DNA from: Nitrospira sp. KM1
GTDB taxonomy: Bacteria > Nitrospirota > Nitrospiria > Nitrospirales > Nitrospiraceae
Length of the DNA: 64,000 nt
Assembly: GCF_011405515.1 (NCBI RefSeq)
Contig: NZ_AP022671.1
Coordinates: forward strand, 3,472,001-3,536,000
Direction: 5' to 3'
Shown: positions 17,783-27,424 of the stretch, piece after piece
Layout of the letters: every line of letters starts with the position of its first letter
Numbering within the stretch: position 1 is the stretch's first letter
Notes under the pieces: generated by a model
The model's database searches: none
Told to the model about the DNA's origin: nothing
What the model saw: the letters and a program-made list of their open reading frames with translations, nothing else
Position numbers and translations under genes: made by a program

Positions 17783-18886
17783 GTGAGCGCCGTCACATCA
17801 GTTCTCAAACCCATTAGCGAGTATCAAGCCCTTTCTCCCGAACAGTTGTTCAAGCGAACGGCTGAGGCAAAGCATGCGCTGGGAAATCAGGTGATGATTC
17901 TCGGTCATAATTACCAGCGCGACGAAGTCATCGAACATGCTGATTTCAGAGGTGATTCACTCTTGCTCTCGAAGCTTGCGGCGGAGCGCTCCGAGCGTCC
18001 ATATGTTGTATTCTGCGGAGTCCACTTCATGGCCGAGACCGCGGATATCTTGAGCCGGAGCAATCAAACAGTGATTCTGCCCGATCTGGCCGCCGGTTGT
18101 TCGATGGCGGACATGGCAGCGATCGAGCAGGTGGATCAATGTTGGGAAACCTTGGCAAGAATTCTTCCGGTTGAAGAAACAGTCATGCCGGCGGTCTACG
18201 TGAATTCCGCGGCGGTACTCAAGGCCTTCTGCGGGGAACACGGAGGGATTACCTGTACATCGTCCAATGCCAGAGCAGTCATTGAATGGTCGTGGGCCAG
18301 GCGTGAAAAGATCCTGTTTTTCCCCGATGAACACCTGGGTCGCAACACGGCGAACAAAATGGGTCTCCCGAGGGAGGAGATGCTCGTGTGGGATCCGTTT
18401 CAACCGAACGGTGGGAATAGCCGAGAGGCCATCAAGCGAGCGAAATTGATTCTGTGGAAGGGACACTGCAGTGTTCATCAGATGTTCCAACCCGTTCATG
18501 TCGACAATTTCCGAAAGCAGTACCCCCAGGGAAAGGTCATCGTCCATCCGGAATGTCATGAAGATGTGGTGAACAAAGCGGACATGTCAGGGTCTACGGA
18601 GTTCATTATTCGGACGGTCACTGCCGCTCCCCCCGGCACGGTCTGGGCCGTGGGAACCGAACTCAACCTCGTGAATCGCCTGAAGCGCGAAATGACGGAC
18701 AAGAAGGTATTTTTCCTCTCTTCGACCGTCTGCCAGTGCGCCACGATGTTTCGGATCGATGGGGCGCATCTCTGCTGGGCCATGGAGAATCTGGCGGAAG
18801 GTCACGTAGTCAATCATATTGTCGTCCCTGACGACGACAAGCGATGGGCAAAAGCGGCGCTGGACCGCATGATGGCCGTCAGTTGA
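17783..18886 (+). CDS. nadA: Quinolinate synthase A
   Basis: This 367-residue protein has the three-fold NadA repeat with ILGHNYQRDEVIEHAD, FCGVHFMAETADIL, LPDLAAGCSMADM, HPECHEDVV and the C-terminal SSTVCQCATMF; the Cys residues of these blocks include the three 4Fe-4S ligands. NadA condenses iminoaspartate with dihydroxyacetone phosphate to quinolinate in NAD synthesis. The GTG start at 17783 follows GAGGAGTCGAGG and a suitable promoter; an ATG at 17684 would include the promoter. nadD is found elsewhere in the window, about 22 kb away. Confidence 0.95.
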   Translation: MSAVTSVLKPISEYQALSPEQLFKRTAEAKHALGNQVMILGHNYQRDEVIEHADFRGDSLLLSKLAAERSERPYVVFCGVHFMAETADILSRSNQTVILPDLAAGCSMADMAAIEQVDQCWETLARILPVEETVMPAVYVNSAAVLKAFCGEHGGITCTSSNARAVIEWSWARREKILFFPDEHLGRNTANKMGLPREEMLVWDPFQPNGGNSREAIKRAKLILWKGHCSVHQMFQPVHVDNFRKQYPQGKVIVHPECHEDVVNKADMSGSTEFIIRTVTAAPPGTVWAVGTELNLVNRLKREMTDKKVFFLSSTVCQCATMFRIDGAHLCWAMENLAEGHVVNHIVVPDDDKRWAKAALDRMMAVS

Positions 18887-19070
18887 TGTCCAAGCACGCC
18901 GATCGATCAGCGTCCGCCGGCCCCCATCACGCTTGAGCTTAGTCGATCTGCGACGTTCCCTTCAGATTCATCTGGTGCCTTCACCCTTCCTTCCGGTATA
19001 TTCCTTCGATTGTTTAACGTGTTAAATATGGTTAACACCCTATCCATTTGAGAATATCGGACCATCACCA

Positions 19071-21890
19071 ATGGCCATGGATTACAAAGCCACACTGAAT
19101 CTACCCAAAACGGATTTCCCCATGAAGGCGAACCTGCCGCAGCGGGAGCCCGAACTGCTGGCTTGGTGGGAGCGTGAGCGTGTCTATGACCAGATTCAGG
19201 AGGCCGGTAAAGGCAAACCACGATTCATGCTTCATGACGGGCCTCCCTACGCGAACGGGCATATTCACATTGGACATGCGCTCAACAAAATCCTGAAGGA
19301 CATCATTGTCAAATCGAAAACGATGGCGGGGTTTCACGCCCCTTATGTGCCGGGGTGGGATTGCCACGGACTTCCCATCGAACACCAGGTCCTCAAAGAT
19401 CTGGGCGAGAAAAAGAAGACCTTGGATGCCACGGCGATTAGGAGTTTGTGCCGGCAATATGCGGAAAAGTATTTCGCGATTCAGCGTGAAGAGTTCCAAC
19501 GTTTGGGGGTGCTTGGGGACTGGACGAATCCCTATCTGACGATGCACCACGGCTATGAAGCCACGATCGTCCGTGAGTTCGGGAAATTTGTCGAGCGGGG
19601 AGGGGTGTATAAAGGGCTGAAGCCGGTGCTCTGGTGTACGCAGGACCAGACAGCCCTAGCTGAAGCTGAGGTCGAGTACGATAACCACACCTCCCCGTCG
19701 ATCTACGTCAAGTTTCCCCTGGTGAGTCCGCCCGAGATCTTGAAAACTGCGTCGCAGCTGAACATTGATCTGCCTCCCAACGTAAAGAAGGCGTCGATCG
19801 TCATCTGGACCACGACTCCCTGGACATTGCCGGCCAACCAGGCCGTCTGTCTGCATCCGGATATCGACTACGCCTTTGTTCAGACCGGCGATGAAGTGCT
19901 GGTGATTGCCGAGAAACTAGTCGATGGCGTCGTCAAAGCATGCCGTCTGGAGCAAATCCGCGTGGTCGGCTCGAAGAAGGGGCGGGAAGGATTTGAAGGG
20001 CTCGAAACCCAGCGTCCGATCAGTACCGGTCTTTCCCCGGTGCTCTTGGGCGATTTCGTCACGCTGGAGCAAGGGACCGGCTGTGTGCACATCGCGCCAG
20101 GCCACGGGATGGAGGACTACGTCCTGGTGTTGGAGCACAATGCCAAGGCTTCTCCAGGCGAGCGGCTCGAAATCCTGGCTCCGGTCGATGATGCCGGTCG
20201 CTTCACCGAGAGCGTCAGTGAGTTCGCAGGGCAGCATGTATTCAAAGCCAACCCGGCGATCGTCGAACGCTTGAAGTCGAACGGAACACTTCTCGGATCC
20301 TCGACGCTCGACCATTCCTATCCCCACTGTTGGCGATGTAAAAGCCCGGTCATTTTCCGTGCGACTGAACAGTGGTTTTTGTCAATGGAGAAAAATGAGC
20401 TACGTCGACAGGCGCTAGCTGAGATCGATCGCGTGCAATGGGTTCCGCCTTGGGGTAAGGATCGCATCGATGGCATGATTGCCAACCGTCCTGATTGGTG
20501 CTTGTCACGCCAGCGGGTCTGGGGAGTGCCGATCCCGGGTTTCACCTGCATAGGTTGCCGCAGGGTGATGGCCGAACCAGTTCTCATTGAGCACATTGCT
20601 GCGTTGATTGAGTCCGAAGGGTCTGACGTCTGGTTCAAGCGGTCTGCGTCGGAGTTATTGCCGATAGGAACTACGTGCGGAAACTGTGGGGGAACTGAGT
20701 TCGAAAAGGAGCACGACATTCTCGACGTGTGGTTCGAGTCCGGAGTCAGTTATGCCGCGGTGCTCAAGCCGAGGAAGTGGTGGCCGGCGGACTTGTATCT
20801 CGAGGGATCGGATCAGCATCGCGGCTGGTTCCATAGTTCGTTGTTAACTGGTGTGGTTACCGATAGCCGCGCTCCTTACAAAGCCGTGGTGACGCACGGA
20901 TTTGTCGTCGATGACCAGGGCAAGAAGATGTCGAAGTCGGCCTGGAATGGCGTCGCCCCCCATGAAATCATCAGGCAGTACGGCGCCGAAATTCTGCGTC
21001 TCTGGGTCTCCGCACAAGATTATCAAAACGATGTGAGAATTTCGCCTGCGATCCTGATGCAGTTGGTGGAAGCCTATCGGAAGATCCGCAATACCTGTAG
21101 GTTTCTCCTAAGCAACCTGTATGATTTCAACATTGCCGTACATCGGGTTCCATTTGAACGTTTGCCAGAGTTGGACCGCTGGGCACTCATGCGGCTGGAA
21201 GATCTCAAGGGACGGATCCGCAGCGCGTATGATCAATTCGAATTTCACGCCATTTATCATGCGTTGAATAATTTCTGCTCGGTCGACCTGAGCGCCGTCT
21301 ATCTGGACATTTTGAAGGACCGTCTCTACACCTTTCGGGCCGACAGCGCCCTACGCCGAGCATCCCAGACCGTGCTGTTTGAGATCATCAGTGCCATGAC
21401 AAAACTGATGGCGCCGGTGTTGAGCTTCACAGCCGAGGAAATCTGGAAATCTCTGTCTTCACAAGCCGGCGCGGCAATGCCGTCGAGCGTGCTCCTGACC
21501 GAGTTTCCCGAAGCCAGACCCGAATGGAATGATGCCGTGCTGGCCAAACGCTGGGAACGGATTCTCTCGATTCGCGAGGTTGTGCAGGGAGTACTTGAAG
21601 TCAGTCGGCGGGAAAAAGTCATCGGCTCTTCGCTCGAAGCGGCAGTGGAATTACGGGCCAATGCAGACGACTATGCCTTTCTCCTGTCCTGTCAGCATGA
21701 CCTGGCGACGCTGTTGATCGTCTCTCAGGTCAAGCTCGTCCGGGCCGATGACGACGGGAGTGCGCTGTCCGTATCCGCCGCGAAATCCGAATATGCGAAG
21801 TGCGAACGCTGTTGGAACTACCGTGAAGCCGTCGGCGCAGATTCGGCTCACCCGACGCTGTGCGACCGTTGCGTGGAGGCGGTCGCGTGA
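19071..21890 (+). CDS. ileS: Isoleucyl-tRNA synthetase
   Basis: This 939-residue class I synthetase is full length. The HIGH motif is in [16 protein letters not shown] (about residues 58-73) and KMSKS is in [11 protein letters not shown] (about 617). The CP1 editing domain lies between them ([13 protein letters not shown]). The C-terminal zinc site is CERCWNYRE and CDRC. It charges tRNA-Ile. The start at 19071 has no clear ribosome binding site; ATG 19077 is an alternative. lspA overlaps its stop. A TTTAAC-GT-GTTAAA repeat lies about 50 bases upstream. Confidence 0.97.
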   Translation: MAMDYKATLNLPKTDFPMKANLPQREPELLAWWERERVYDQIQEAGKGKPRFMLHDGPPYANGHIHIGHALNKILKDIIVKSKTMAGFHAPYVPGWDCHGLPIEHQVLKDLGEKKKTLDATAIRSLCRQYAEKYFAIQREEFQRLGVLGDWTNPYLTMHHGYEATIVREFGKFVERGGVYKGLKPVLWCTQDQTALAEAEVEYDNHTSPSIYVKFPLVSPPEILKTASQLNIDLPPNVKKASIVIWTTTPWTLPANQAVCLHPDIDYAFVQTGDEVLVIAEKLVDGVVKACRLEQIRVVGSKKGREGFEGLETQRPISTGLSPVLLGDFVTLEQGTGCVHIAPGHGMEDYVLVLEHNAKASPGERLEILAPVDDAGRFTESVSEFAGQHVFKANPAIVERLKSNGTLLGSSTLDHSYPHCWRCKSPVIFRATEQWFLSMEKNELRRQALAEIDRVQWVPPWGKDRIDGMIANRPDWCLSRQRVWGVPIPGFTCIGCRRVMAEPVLIEHIAALIESEGSDVWFKRSASELLPIGTTCGNCGGTEFEKEHDILDVWFESGVSYAAVLKPRKWWPADLYLEGSDQHRGWFHSSLLTGVVTDSRAPYKAVVTHGFVVDDQGKKMSKSAWNGVAPHEIIRQYGAEILRLWVSAQDYQNDVRISPAILMQLVEAYRKIRNTCRFLLSNLYDFNIAVHRVPFERLPELDRWALMRLEDLKGRIRSAYDQFEFHAIYHALNNFCSVDLSAVYLDILKDRLYTFRADSALRRASQTVLFEIISAMTKLMAPVLSFTAEEIWKSLSSQAGAAMPSSVLLTEFPEARPEWNDAVLAKRWERILSIREVVQGVLEVSRREKVIGSSLEAAVELRANADDYAFLLSCQHDLATLLIVSQVKLVRADDDGSALSVSAAKSEYAKCERCWNYREAVGADSAHPTLCDRCVEAVA

Positions 21891-22417
21891 ATCGAACAGC
21901 GCTTCGCTATGCCTGTCTGGGACTGCTCGGACTCGTCATCGTCGTCATCGATCAGATGACGAAGTTTTGGGTCATGCAAACGATGCGATTGCATGAGACC
22001 ATTCCGATCATTCCGAACCTCTTCAGTCTGACCTATATCCGCAATCCCGGCGCAGCCTTCGGACTGCTTGCGGGAAGCAGCAACGCGTTTCGCATGGTCT
22101 TTTTCGGTGTGACGTCGCTCTTTGCGCTTGGGCTGTTAGGAACGATTCTCATCCGCTTGCCGGAAAGAGATTGGATTGGACAGCTCAGTATCGCGGGCAT
22201 TCTGGGGGGTGCGATCGGAAACCTGATTGATCGCGTGCGGTTCGGCGAGGTCATCGACTTTCTTGACGTATATGTCGAGCCCTATCACTGGCCCGCATTT
22301 AACGTAGCGGATTCGGCGATCAGTATCGGTGTGGTGTGCCTCATCATCCATTTCGCGTTCGAGCGGAAAGAAACGTCGGTTCCGGCCACGGAAATGCACC
22401 CGCCTTCGTCCCTCTAA
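21887..22417 (+). CDS. lspA: Lipoprotein signal peptidase (signal peptidase II)
   Basis: This 176-residue membrane protein has four hydrophobic segments. The family motifs [39 protein letters not shown] and AFNVADSAI carry the two catalytic Asp residues. It cleaves prolipoprotein signal peptides, and several lipoprotein genes lie in this window. The GTG start overlaps the ileS stop (GTGA) and is preceded by GGAGG, so translation is coupled to ileS; the ileS-lspA order is common. Confidence 0.95.
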   Translation: MNRTALRYACLGLLGLVIVVIDQMTKFWVMQTMRLHETIPIIPNLFSLTYIRNPGAAFGLLAGSSNAFRMVFFGVTSLFALGLLGTILIRLPERDWIGQLSIAGILGGAIGNLIDRVRFGEVIDFLDVYVEPYHWPAFNVADSAISIGVVCLIIHFAFERKETSVPATEMHPPSSL

Positions 22418-22758
22418 CTGTTAATCCGCCAGAGCGATGACAAAGCCCGTTTCCCTTGCACTGCCTCTGTTGCTCGGCAGAAAACATGACCAATGGCTCG
22501 CTAATGACAGAAGCCGCAGACTTCGAGGAGAATGGGAGGTCATCTCTCCGAGGCTTTGCTGGTGGCGTCGGGCAAGTCTGATGGCCGTTGAGTGGTCGGT
22601 CGTCGTCACTTCGAAGTGTAATGGCCCGTTCTTTCCCTGAATCCTCGTATCGAAGAATGGACGGTCACGGCAGTCTCCTCCTTAGCAGGCGGTTGAAAAA
22701 CTGTTTTGGACCCCGGAAAACACAGAGCCGGGTATGATCGCTGATCGGGTCGGAAGAG
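22418..22758. other. Intergenic region without a supported gene
   Basis: Only short frames without recognisable domains occur here on either strand. Near 22682 there is TTAGCAGGCGGTTGAAAAACTG, which resembles the end sequence of the adjacent repeat element and may be a third, degenerate copy of that end. Confidence 0.5.
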
Positions 22759-22981
22759 CTCACAGGATGTTCAAAAAGGCTGCTGTTCTCACCCAGCCAG
22801 CCCCGGCGATTCCATTTCCACCCTCCCACCCACCGATTGCTTTGCAATCGTTATCCCGCAACGCGCCGTTCCGCGGGCAAAGCCGCAGCGAAGTCCGCGG
22901 CGCGAAGAATAATGAGCGTCACGGTTGCGGACCGGCGCGAGCCGGTGAGCGCCCAGTGTCTTGAGGCGAAGCGTGACCATT

Positions 22982-23118
22982 CTCACCCGCCCGCCCACCG
23001 ACTGCGGGGACAGTCGTTTTCCCAGGTCTCACCCGCCCGCCCACCGACTGCGGGAACAGTCGTTTTCCCAGGTCTCACCCGCCCGCCCACCGACTGCGGG
23101 AACAGTCGTTTCCCGGGT
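22982..23118. repeat. Three tandem copies of a 46-bp unit
   Basis: Units start at 22982, 23028 and 23074; the third is 45 bp. Each begins CTCACCCGCCCGCCCACCGA and contains the hairpin CGACTG-loop-CAGTCG. Copies differ at only a few positions. A diverged partial unit with CGATTGC-TTT-GCAATCG is seen near 22837, and the CTCACCCGCC start recurs at 23119. There are no spacers, so it is not CRISPR. Confidence 0.9.
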
Positions 23119-23179
23119 CTCACCCGCCGCCCTGAGCGGCCCAAGCCGCTCTTACCCGGGCCGTACGCTGAGCCTCTGA

Positions 23180-23219
23180 GGTTCACGCCGTGCCGAATAA
23201 GGCACGGCACGCCTGTGAA
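23180..23219. repeat. Long palindrome inside the repeat element
   Basis: GTTCAC and GTGAAC flank the inner arms GCCGTGCC and GGCACGGC around GAATAA, giving a stable nested stem-loop. It adds to the hairpin-rich interior of the element and has no adjacent gene start. Confidence 0.6.
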
Positions 23220-23329
23220 CGCCGCTGAGATGGTGAGGCGGCAGTGTTCTGCGAGAACAAAGCCTGGTGAAGTCGTGTCTTGGCACGTCCGGGCGGGCGG
23301 GTGACATGAGCGACTTTTTCAACATCCTG

Positions 23330-24211
23330 CTAGAGACCGAAAATATACAAGACGATGAGGCCCATGAGGATGCGATAGTAGGCAAACGGCCGCAACGTGT
23401 GGCGCTTCACAAATGTGAGAAATGCAGCGATCACGATCCATGCCGTGAGAAACGAGACGATGAGGCCGATTGCGAGCGCCATATAGTCATCCGGTCCGAA
23501 GAGTCCACGAGACTTCAGGAGTTGATACCCTGTGGCCACGATGAGTGTCGGGAGCGCGAGGAAGAAGGAGTATTCTGTTGCGACTTTGCGGTCGAGACCG
23601 GCCAGCAAGCCGCCGATGATGGTCGATCCAGATCTGGACATTCCGGGAATCAGCGAGGCGCATTGCGCGAGACCGATGAGCACCGCGTATCGGAGGCCGA
23701 CCTGTTCCAGCCGGACGACGCGTGTCCGATTAGGCAGCCCCTCGACGATCAAAATGATCACTCCGCCGATAATCGAAGTAATGGCGACCGTGAGTGGACT
23801 GAACAAGTGGCTCTTGATCCAATCGTGGGTGACGAATCCCACGAGTCCGGCCGGCACGAAGGCGACTCCCAACCCAATGAGGAACCACAGGTGCGGGTGA
23901 GCCGACAGGGATTGCCGCAGCAGAGCGGCCCATGTATCCATGGCCGACTGGCTTCGAATCGATCGCACCAATGCGGTCTGTTCGGCTTGCGCGTTTGAAA
24001 TCAACGATCGCAATTTCGCGCGTTCATACACGATCACCGCCAGGATGGCGCCGAGTTGAATCGAGATTTCAGCATGCGCGGCCGTCTCGCCGGTAAACCC
24101 AAGCGCATGGCCCACGAGGATGAGGTGACCTGTAGAGGAGACCGGCAGAAACTCTGTGAGTCCTTCCACGATGCCGAGAATGATCGCGAGTGAGACGCTC
24201 CATTCATTCAT
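23330..24211 (-). CDS. uppP: Undecaprenyl-diphosphatase UppP (BacA)
   Basis: This 293-residue membrane protein has the two UppP signatures: GIVEGLTEFLPVSSTGHL near residue 12 and GMSRSGSTI near 190, with about eight hydrophobic segments. It recycles undecaprenyl pyrophosphate for cell-wall synthesis and gives bacitracin resistance. The ATG at 24211 follows AAAGGATC. The stop codon TAG is part of the CTAG end of the repeat element, so the last residues may have been set by insertion of that element; the length remains normal. Confidence 0.95.
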   Translation of the reverse strand: MNEWSVSLAIILGIVEGLTEFLPVSSTGHLILVGHALGFTGETAAHAEISIQLGAILAVIVYERAKLRSLISNAQAEQTALVRSIRSQSAMDTWAALLRQSLSAHPHLWFLIGLGVAFVPAGLVGFVTHDWIKSHLFSPLTVAITSIIGGVIILIVEGLPNRTRVVRLEQVGLRYAVLIGLAQCASLIPGMSRSGSTIIGGLLAGLDRKVATEYSFFLALPTLIVATGYQLLKSRGLFGPDDYMALAIGLIVSFLTAWIVIAAFLTFVKRHTLRPFAYYRILMGLIVLYIFGL

Positions 24212-24479
24212 GAGTGATCCTTTGAATCTTGCATGTACTGAGAACAAAGACGCATAGCATACGACGGTGCCCGTGAGTCAAGCTGAGACGACGATGTCAT
24301 GAGATGGCGATGTCTGTGGTATCGGTCCGATGGCGGGCAAATCAGTTGACAAAGTACGAGGCATGGCATACACAGAGTCTTAGCGCCGGATCATCCCCTA
24401 GTCAGGCCGGATGACCGTTGTGCCAGGAAAGACACGAAACAGCAAGCGGTGCTACACCGCCGGAGTAGAGGAGGTTCGC

Positions 24480-25178
24480 ATGAAGCCACAGTGGATGGCA
24501 GCGGTCGCGGTCATCGGGGCAGTCTCGATGGGCGGGTGTGTGGTCAGCAACAGCAAGTATCAGGATGCCGTCGCCGAAACCGAAGCGGCGAAGACGGAAC
24601 TGGCGACGACGCGGGCGCAGAAGAGTGCATTAGAACAGCAGGTGAAGACGCTGAAGGAATTGAACGTCAAGTTCGGCAACGAGGCCCAGGCCGCCAATGA
24701 CGAACTGGAACGTATTCAGCATGGGCGTGATAAGGAGCGGAGTTCCATCGATGCCAGAACCAAAGAACTTGAGGACCGGGTAAAACAATTGACGACCCAG
24801 AATCGGGCGATTCGGGGTGAATACGAGGATGCGAAACGTCACAATGAAACTTTGAAGTCTCTCGTGGCGCGGTATCAAAAGGAGCTCAAGGAACGCGCTG
24901 TCCCCGGCGCGCTGTCCCCGTCTACCACCGCGCCCAGCTTGCCTCCTGCCGCCATGCCGCCTTCTTCAGGAGCGGCCACGCCGCCTGCGTCGGGCATGAT
25001 GAACGTCAACAAGGCTTCCGCCGGGGACATGGTGCTGGTGTTGGGAATCCCCAAAGACGTTGCCGAACGGATCGTCTCCAACCGCCCATATAAAGTCAAA
25101 GGCGAATTGGTCGCAAAAAATGTGTTGCCGAAGGAAACCTTCGACATGATCAGGGAGCGTATTACCGTCAGCCCCTAA
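24480..25178 (+). CDS. Lipoprotein with coiled coil and ComEA-like helix-hairpin-helix C-terminus
   Basis: This 232-residue protein opens with a signal peptide and a lipobox-like SMGGC, placing Cys at about residue 20. Residues about 30-140 form a long charged coiled coil (ETEAAKTELATTRAQKSALE and following). A Pro/Ser/Ala-rich linker follows, and the last ~55 residues (MNVNKASAGDMVLVLGIP) resemble the HhH repeat of ComEA-type proteins. The start has GAGGAGG before it. It is probably outer-membrane anchored; its role is unknown. A terminator follows, so it is transcribed apart from macA. Confidence 0.75.
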   Translation: MKPQWMAAVAVIGAVSMGGCVVSNSKYQDAVAETEAAKTELATTRAQKSALEQQVKTLKELNVKFGNEAQAANDELERIQHGRDKERSSIDARTKELEDRVKQLTTQNRAIRGEYEDAKRHNETLKSLVARYQKELKERAVPGALSPSTTAPSLPPAAMPPSSGAATPPASGMMNVNKASAGDMVLVLGIPKDVAERIVSNRPYKVKGELVAKNVLPKETFDMIRERITVSP

Positions 25179-25200
25179 TCCGGTCGCAGGGTCTTCTGGC

Positions 25201-25242
25201 GGGCCTCTACGTGCACCGGCATGTAGGGGCCCGTCGCTTTTT
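25201..25242 (+). terminator. Rho-independent terminator after the coiled-coil lipoprotein gene
   Basis: GGGCCTCTACGTGC and GCATGTAGGGGCCC form a 14-bp stem with G-U pairs, followed after GTCGC by TTTTT. It lies 22 bp past the stop. Confidence 0.8.
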
Positions 25243-25318
25243 GGCGCCTATCGATAGATGATTCCCTATCTGCTTCTTGCTAGAATGTGCGGCAGTTCTT
25301 CTTCCGGAGATCCTTTTC

Positions 25319-26572
25319 ATGCGACGTTCCGCACAGATTGCCGCCGTGTTGTTGATCTGCCTGGCTATTGCCGGCTACGTGTTTTTCAACGGCGAGCGGA
25401 AAGTTCCTATCCGCTATAGAACCGCTACTGTCGAGCGCGGATCCGTGGTGTCGCTCGTGACGGCCACCGGGACCATCAGCCCGGTCGTGTCCGTTCAAGT
25501 CGGTACCCAGGTGTCCGGCATGATTAAAAGTTTGCATGCGGACTTCAATTCAGTGGTGAAAGCCGGCGATGTGGTGGCCATCATTGATCCTGAGCCGTTC
25601 AGAGCACGACGGGACCAGGCGGCCAGTAACGTGGAAATGGCTCGGGCGAATCTGGCGCGGTCCAAGACAGATCAAGCGCAGCGCCGGCGCGAGCTGGAAC
25701 GCACGAAATCACTGCTATCTCAGCAGTTTGTGTCGCAAAACGACGTCGACGTCGCCGTCACCAATGCGCAGGGGGCCGAAGCACAGGTCAATCTAGCGAC
25801 CGCGCAGGCGAAACAGGCTGAGGCTGCTCTCAATGCCGCCGAGCTCGACTTGAAGTATACGACCATCCGATCGCCCGTCAACGGCATTGTCGTGGTGAGG
25901 AACGTTGAGGTTGGTCAAACCGTTGCCGCAAGCTTTGCCACGCCGAACCTTTTTCTGATCGCGTTGGACCTGACGAAAATGCAGGTGGATACCAATGTCA
26001 GCGAATCGGACATCGGTGGCATCGTCGAAGGCAAAGAAGCCGTGTTTACAGTGGATGCCTATCCGGGTATTCCGTTTTCGGGAACCATCCGACAGATCAG
26101 GTTGGCGCCGATCAATATTCAAAACGTCGTGACGTACAACGTTGTGGTAGGCGTGGATAACGACGATTTACGGCTGAAGCCTGGGATGACTGCCAACGTC
26201 TCCATCGTTGTGGCCCAAAAGGACGGCATTCTCAAGGTTTCCAATGCCGCGCTTCGGTTCGTTCCACCGAAAAGCGAGCACCCGGCTTCAGTCTCATCGG
26301 TCGGTGTTTCCACAGGGGCATCCGACCTCCCTCCCTCGGGAACGGTGCCACGCATGGTCTGGAGACAGAACGAAAATGGAGATCCGGTTCCCCTTGTAGT
26401 CTACGCGGGTATCTCGGACGGGGCCTTCACCGAGATCGCCTCACCAACTGTTGGTGAGGGCGAAACAGTCATTGTCGGGATCGAACCGATCCGTGGCGCC
26501 CGGAGTAGTACCGATTTGCCTCCAGGTTTCGGGACGAGCGGCCAGCGCCGGACTCGAGACCGCGGCATGTAA
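25319..26572 (+). CDS. macA: Periplasmic adaptor subunit (MacA-type membrane fusion protein)
   Basis: This 417-residue protein has an N-terminal membrane anchor (IAAVLLICLAIAGYVFF). The split lipoyl domain (TATGTISPVVSVQVGTQVSG and IRSPVNGIVVVRNVEVGQTV) brackets an alpha-helical hairpin of about 100 residues, and beta-barrel and membrane-proximal parts follow. This is the membrane-fusion-protein plan of MacA. It links an ABC exporter to an outer-membrane channel, and the two following genes encode that exporter. No TolC-like gene is next to it. Confidence 0.9.
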   Translation: MRRSAQIAAVLLICLAIAGYVFFNGERKVPIRYRTATVERGSVVSLVTATGTISPVVSVQVGTQVSGMIKSLHADFNSVVKAGDVVAIIDPEPFRARRDQAASNVEMARANLARSKTDQAQRRRELERTKSLLSQQFVSQNDVDVAVTNAQGAEAQVNLATAQAKQAEAALNAAELDLKYTTIRSPVNGIVVVRNVEVGQTVAASFATPNLFLIALDLTKMQVDTNVSESDIGGIVEGKEAVFTVDAYPGIPFSGTIRQIRLAPINIQNVVTYNVVVGVDNDDLRLKPGMTANVSIVVAQKDGILKVSNAALRFVPPKSEHPASVSSVGVSTGASDLPPSGTVPRMVWRQNENGDPVPLVVYAGISDGAFTEIASPTVGEGETVIVGIEPIRGARSSTDLPPGFGTSGQRRTRDRGM

Positions 26573-26719
26573 CCTGGGACAGCGCGGCATTCGAATTGTG
26601 AAAGCCCGATCGCGATTGTCAGCGCACTGCCTGCGGGCGACTGTACCGCCCTCCGTTCACACTGGTTCGTGCTTCGACAGAGACTGCGACCCTGGCTCCC
26701 GAATGGCTCTACCCCGTGC

Positions 26720-27424
26720 ATGCTGATTCAATGCGACGATATCTGGAAGGTGTATCGTCTCGGGGATGTCGAGGTCCAGGCATTACGCGGCATCAGTGTC
26801 GGTATTCAGCGAGGTGAGTTCGTCGCGATCATGGGGGCATCAGGCTCGGGCAAATCGACCCTGATGAACATCATCGGATGCTTGGACAAGCCGACCAAGG
26901 GTGCGTATCAATTCGATGGTGCAGACACTGCGCGGCTCCACTCCGACCAACTCGCCGATCTCCGCAACCGTCAGATCGGATTCGTCTTCCAAAATTTCAC
27001 CCTGCTTCCGCGGACGAGCGCGCTGGAGAATGCACAATTACCGCTGTTGTATCGGGGGCTCACGCTGCATACCCAACGAGCGCGGGCCGCAGAAACCCTC
27101 CGCCGTGTCGGATTAGCCGGACGGGAGCGGCATTATCCGACGCAACTGTCTGGAGGGCAGCAACAGCGTGTTGCGATTGCCAGGGCACTTGTGACCGAGC
27201 CGGCGCTGCTCCTGGCGGATGAACCGACGGGAAATCTGGATACGCAGTCGAGTGCCGAAATCATGGACATCTTGGCGTCACTCAATCGGGATGGCATGAC
27301 GGTCATCGTCGTCACGCACGATGCGGAGGTGGCAGCGCATGCATGTCGGGAGATCGTCTTAAAAGACGGGGCCATCCAGAGCGATCGGATGACAACGGAC
27401 GGTTCGACAGCGGTCGAGGTGTGA
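26720..27424 (+). CDS. ABC transporter ATP-binding protein (MacB-type ATPase half)
   Basis: This 234-residue ATPase has Walker A GASGSGKST, Q-loop FVFQNFTLL, signature [15 protein letters not shown], Walker [13 protein letters not shown] and switch His (VTHD). It belongs to the MacB/LolD group. The ATG at 26720 begins the conserved fold; the frame extends upstream without support. It ends 1 bp before the permease gene, so both are made from one mRNA with macA. In E. coli the two halves are fused in MacB; here they are separate. Confidence 0.93.
   Translation: MLIQCDDIWKVYRLGDVEVQALRGISVGIQRGEFVAIMGASGSGKSTLMNIIGCLDKPTKGAYQFDGADTARLHSDQLADLRNRQIGFVFQNFTLLPRTSALENAQLPLLYRGLTLHTQRARAAETLRRVGLAGRERHYPTQLSGGQQQRVAIARALVTEPALLLADEPTGNLDTQSSAEIMDILASLNRDGMTVIVVTHDAEVAAHACREIVLKDGAIQSDRMTTDGSTAVEV

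Larger units (their letters stand above)
22759..23333. mobile_element. Inverted-repeat-bounded, non-coding element (MITE-like)
   Basis: The left end CTCACAGGATGTTCAAAAAG and the reverse complement of the right end, CTAGCAGGATGTTGAAAAAG, agree at 17 of 20 positions, and weaker similarity continues for about 20 more bases (GGCTGCTGTTCTCACC versus TCGCTCATGTCACC). The interior holds no credible gene but has several hairpins and a 46-bp tandem repeat. The right end lies within the last codon of uppP. A non-autonomous mobile repeat is the best reading; no transposase is present. Confidence 0.55.

Noticed and set aside
22437-22640. 67-residue plus-strand frame after lspA
   Set aside because: It has no ribosome binding site or domain, and an overlapping opposite-strand frame is equally good.
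22982-23118. CRISPR-like direct repeats
   Set aside because: The 46-bp units abut with no spacers, there are only three, and no cas gene is near.
22837-23304. 155-residue frame across the repeat element
   Set aside because: It consists of translated tandem repeats and hairpins, with no protein-like features.
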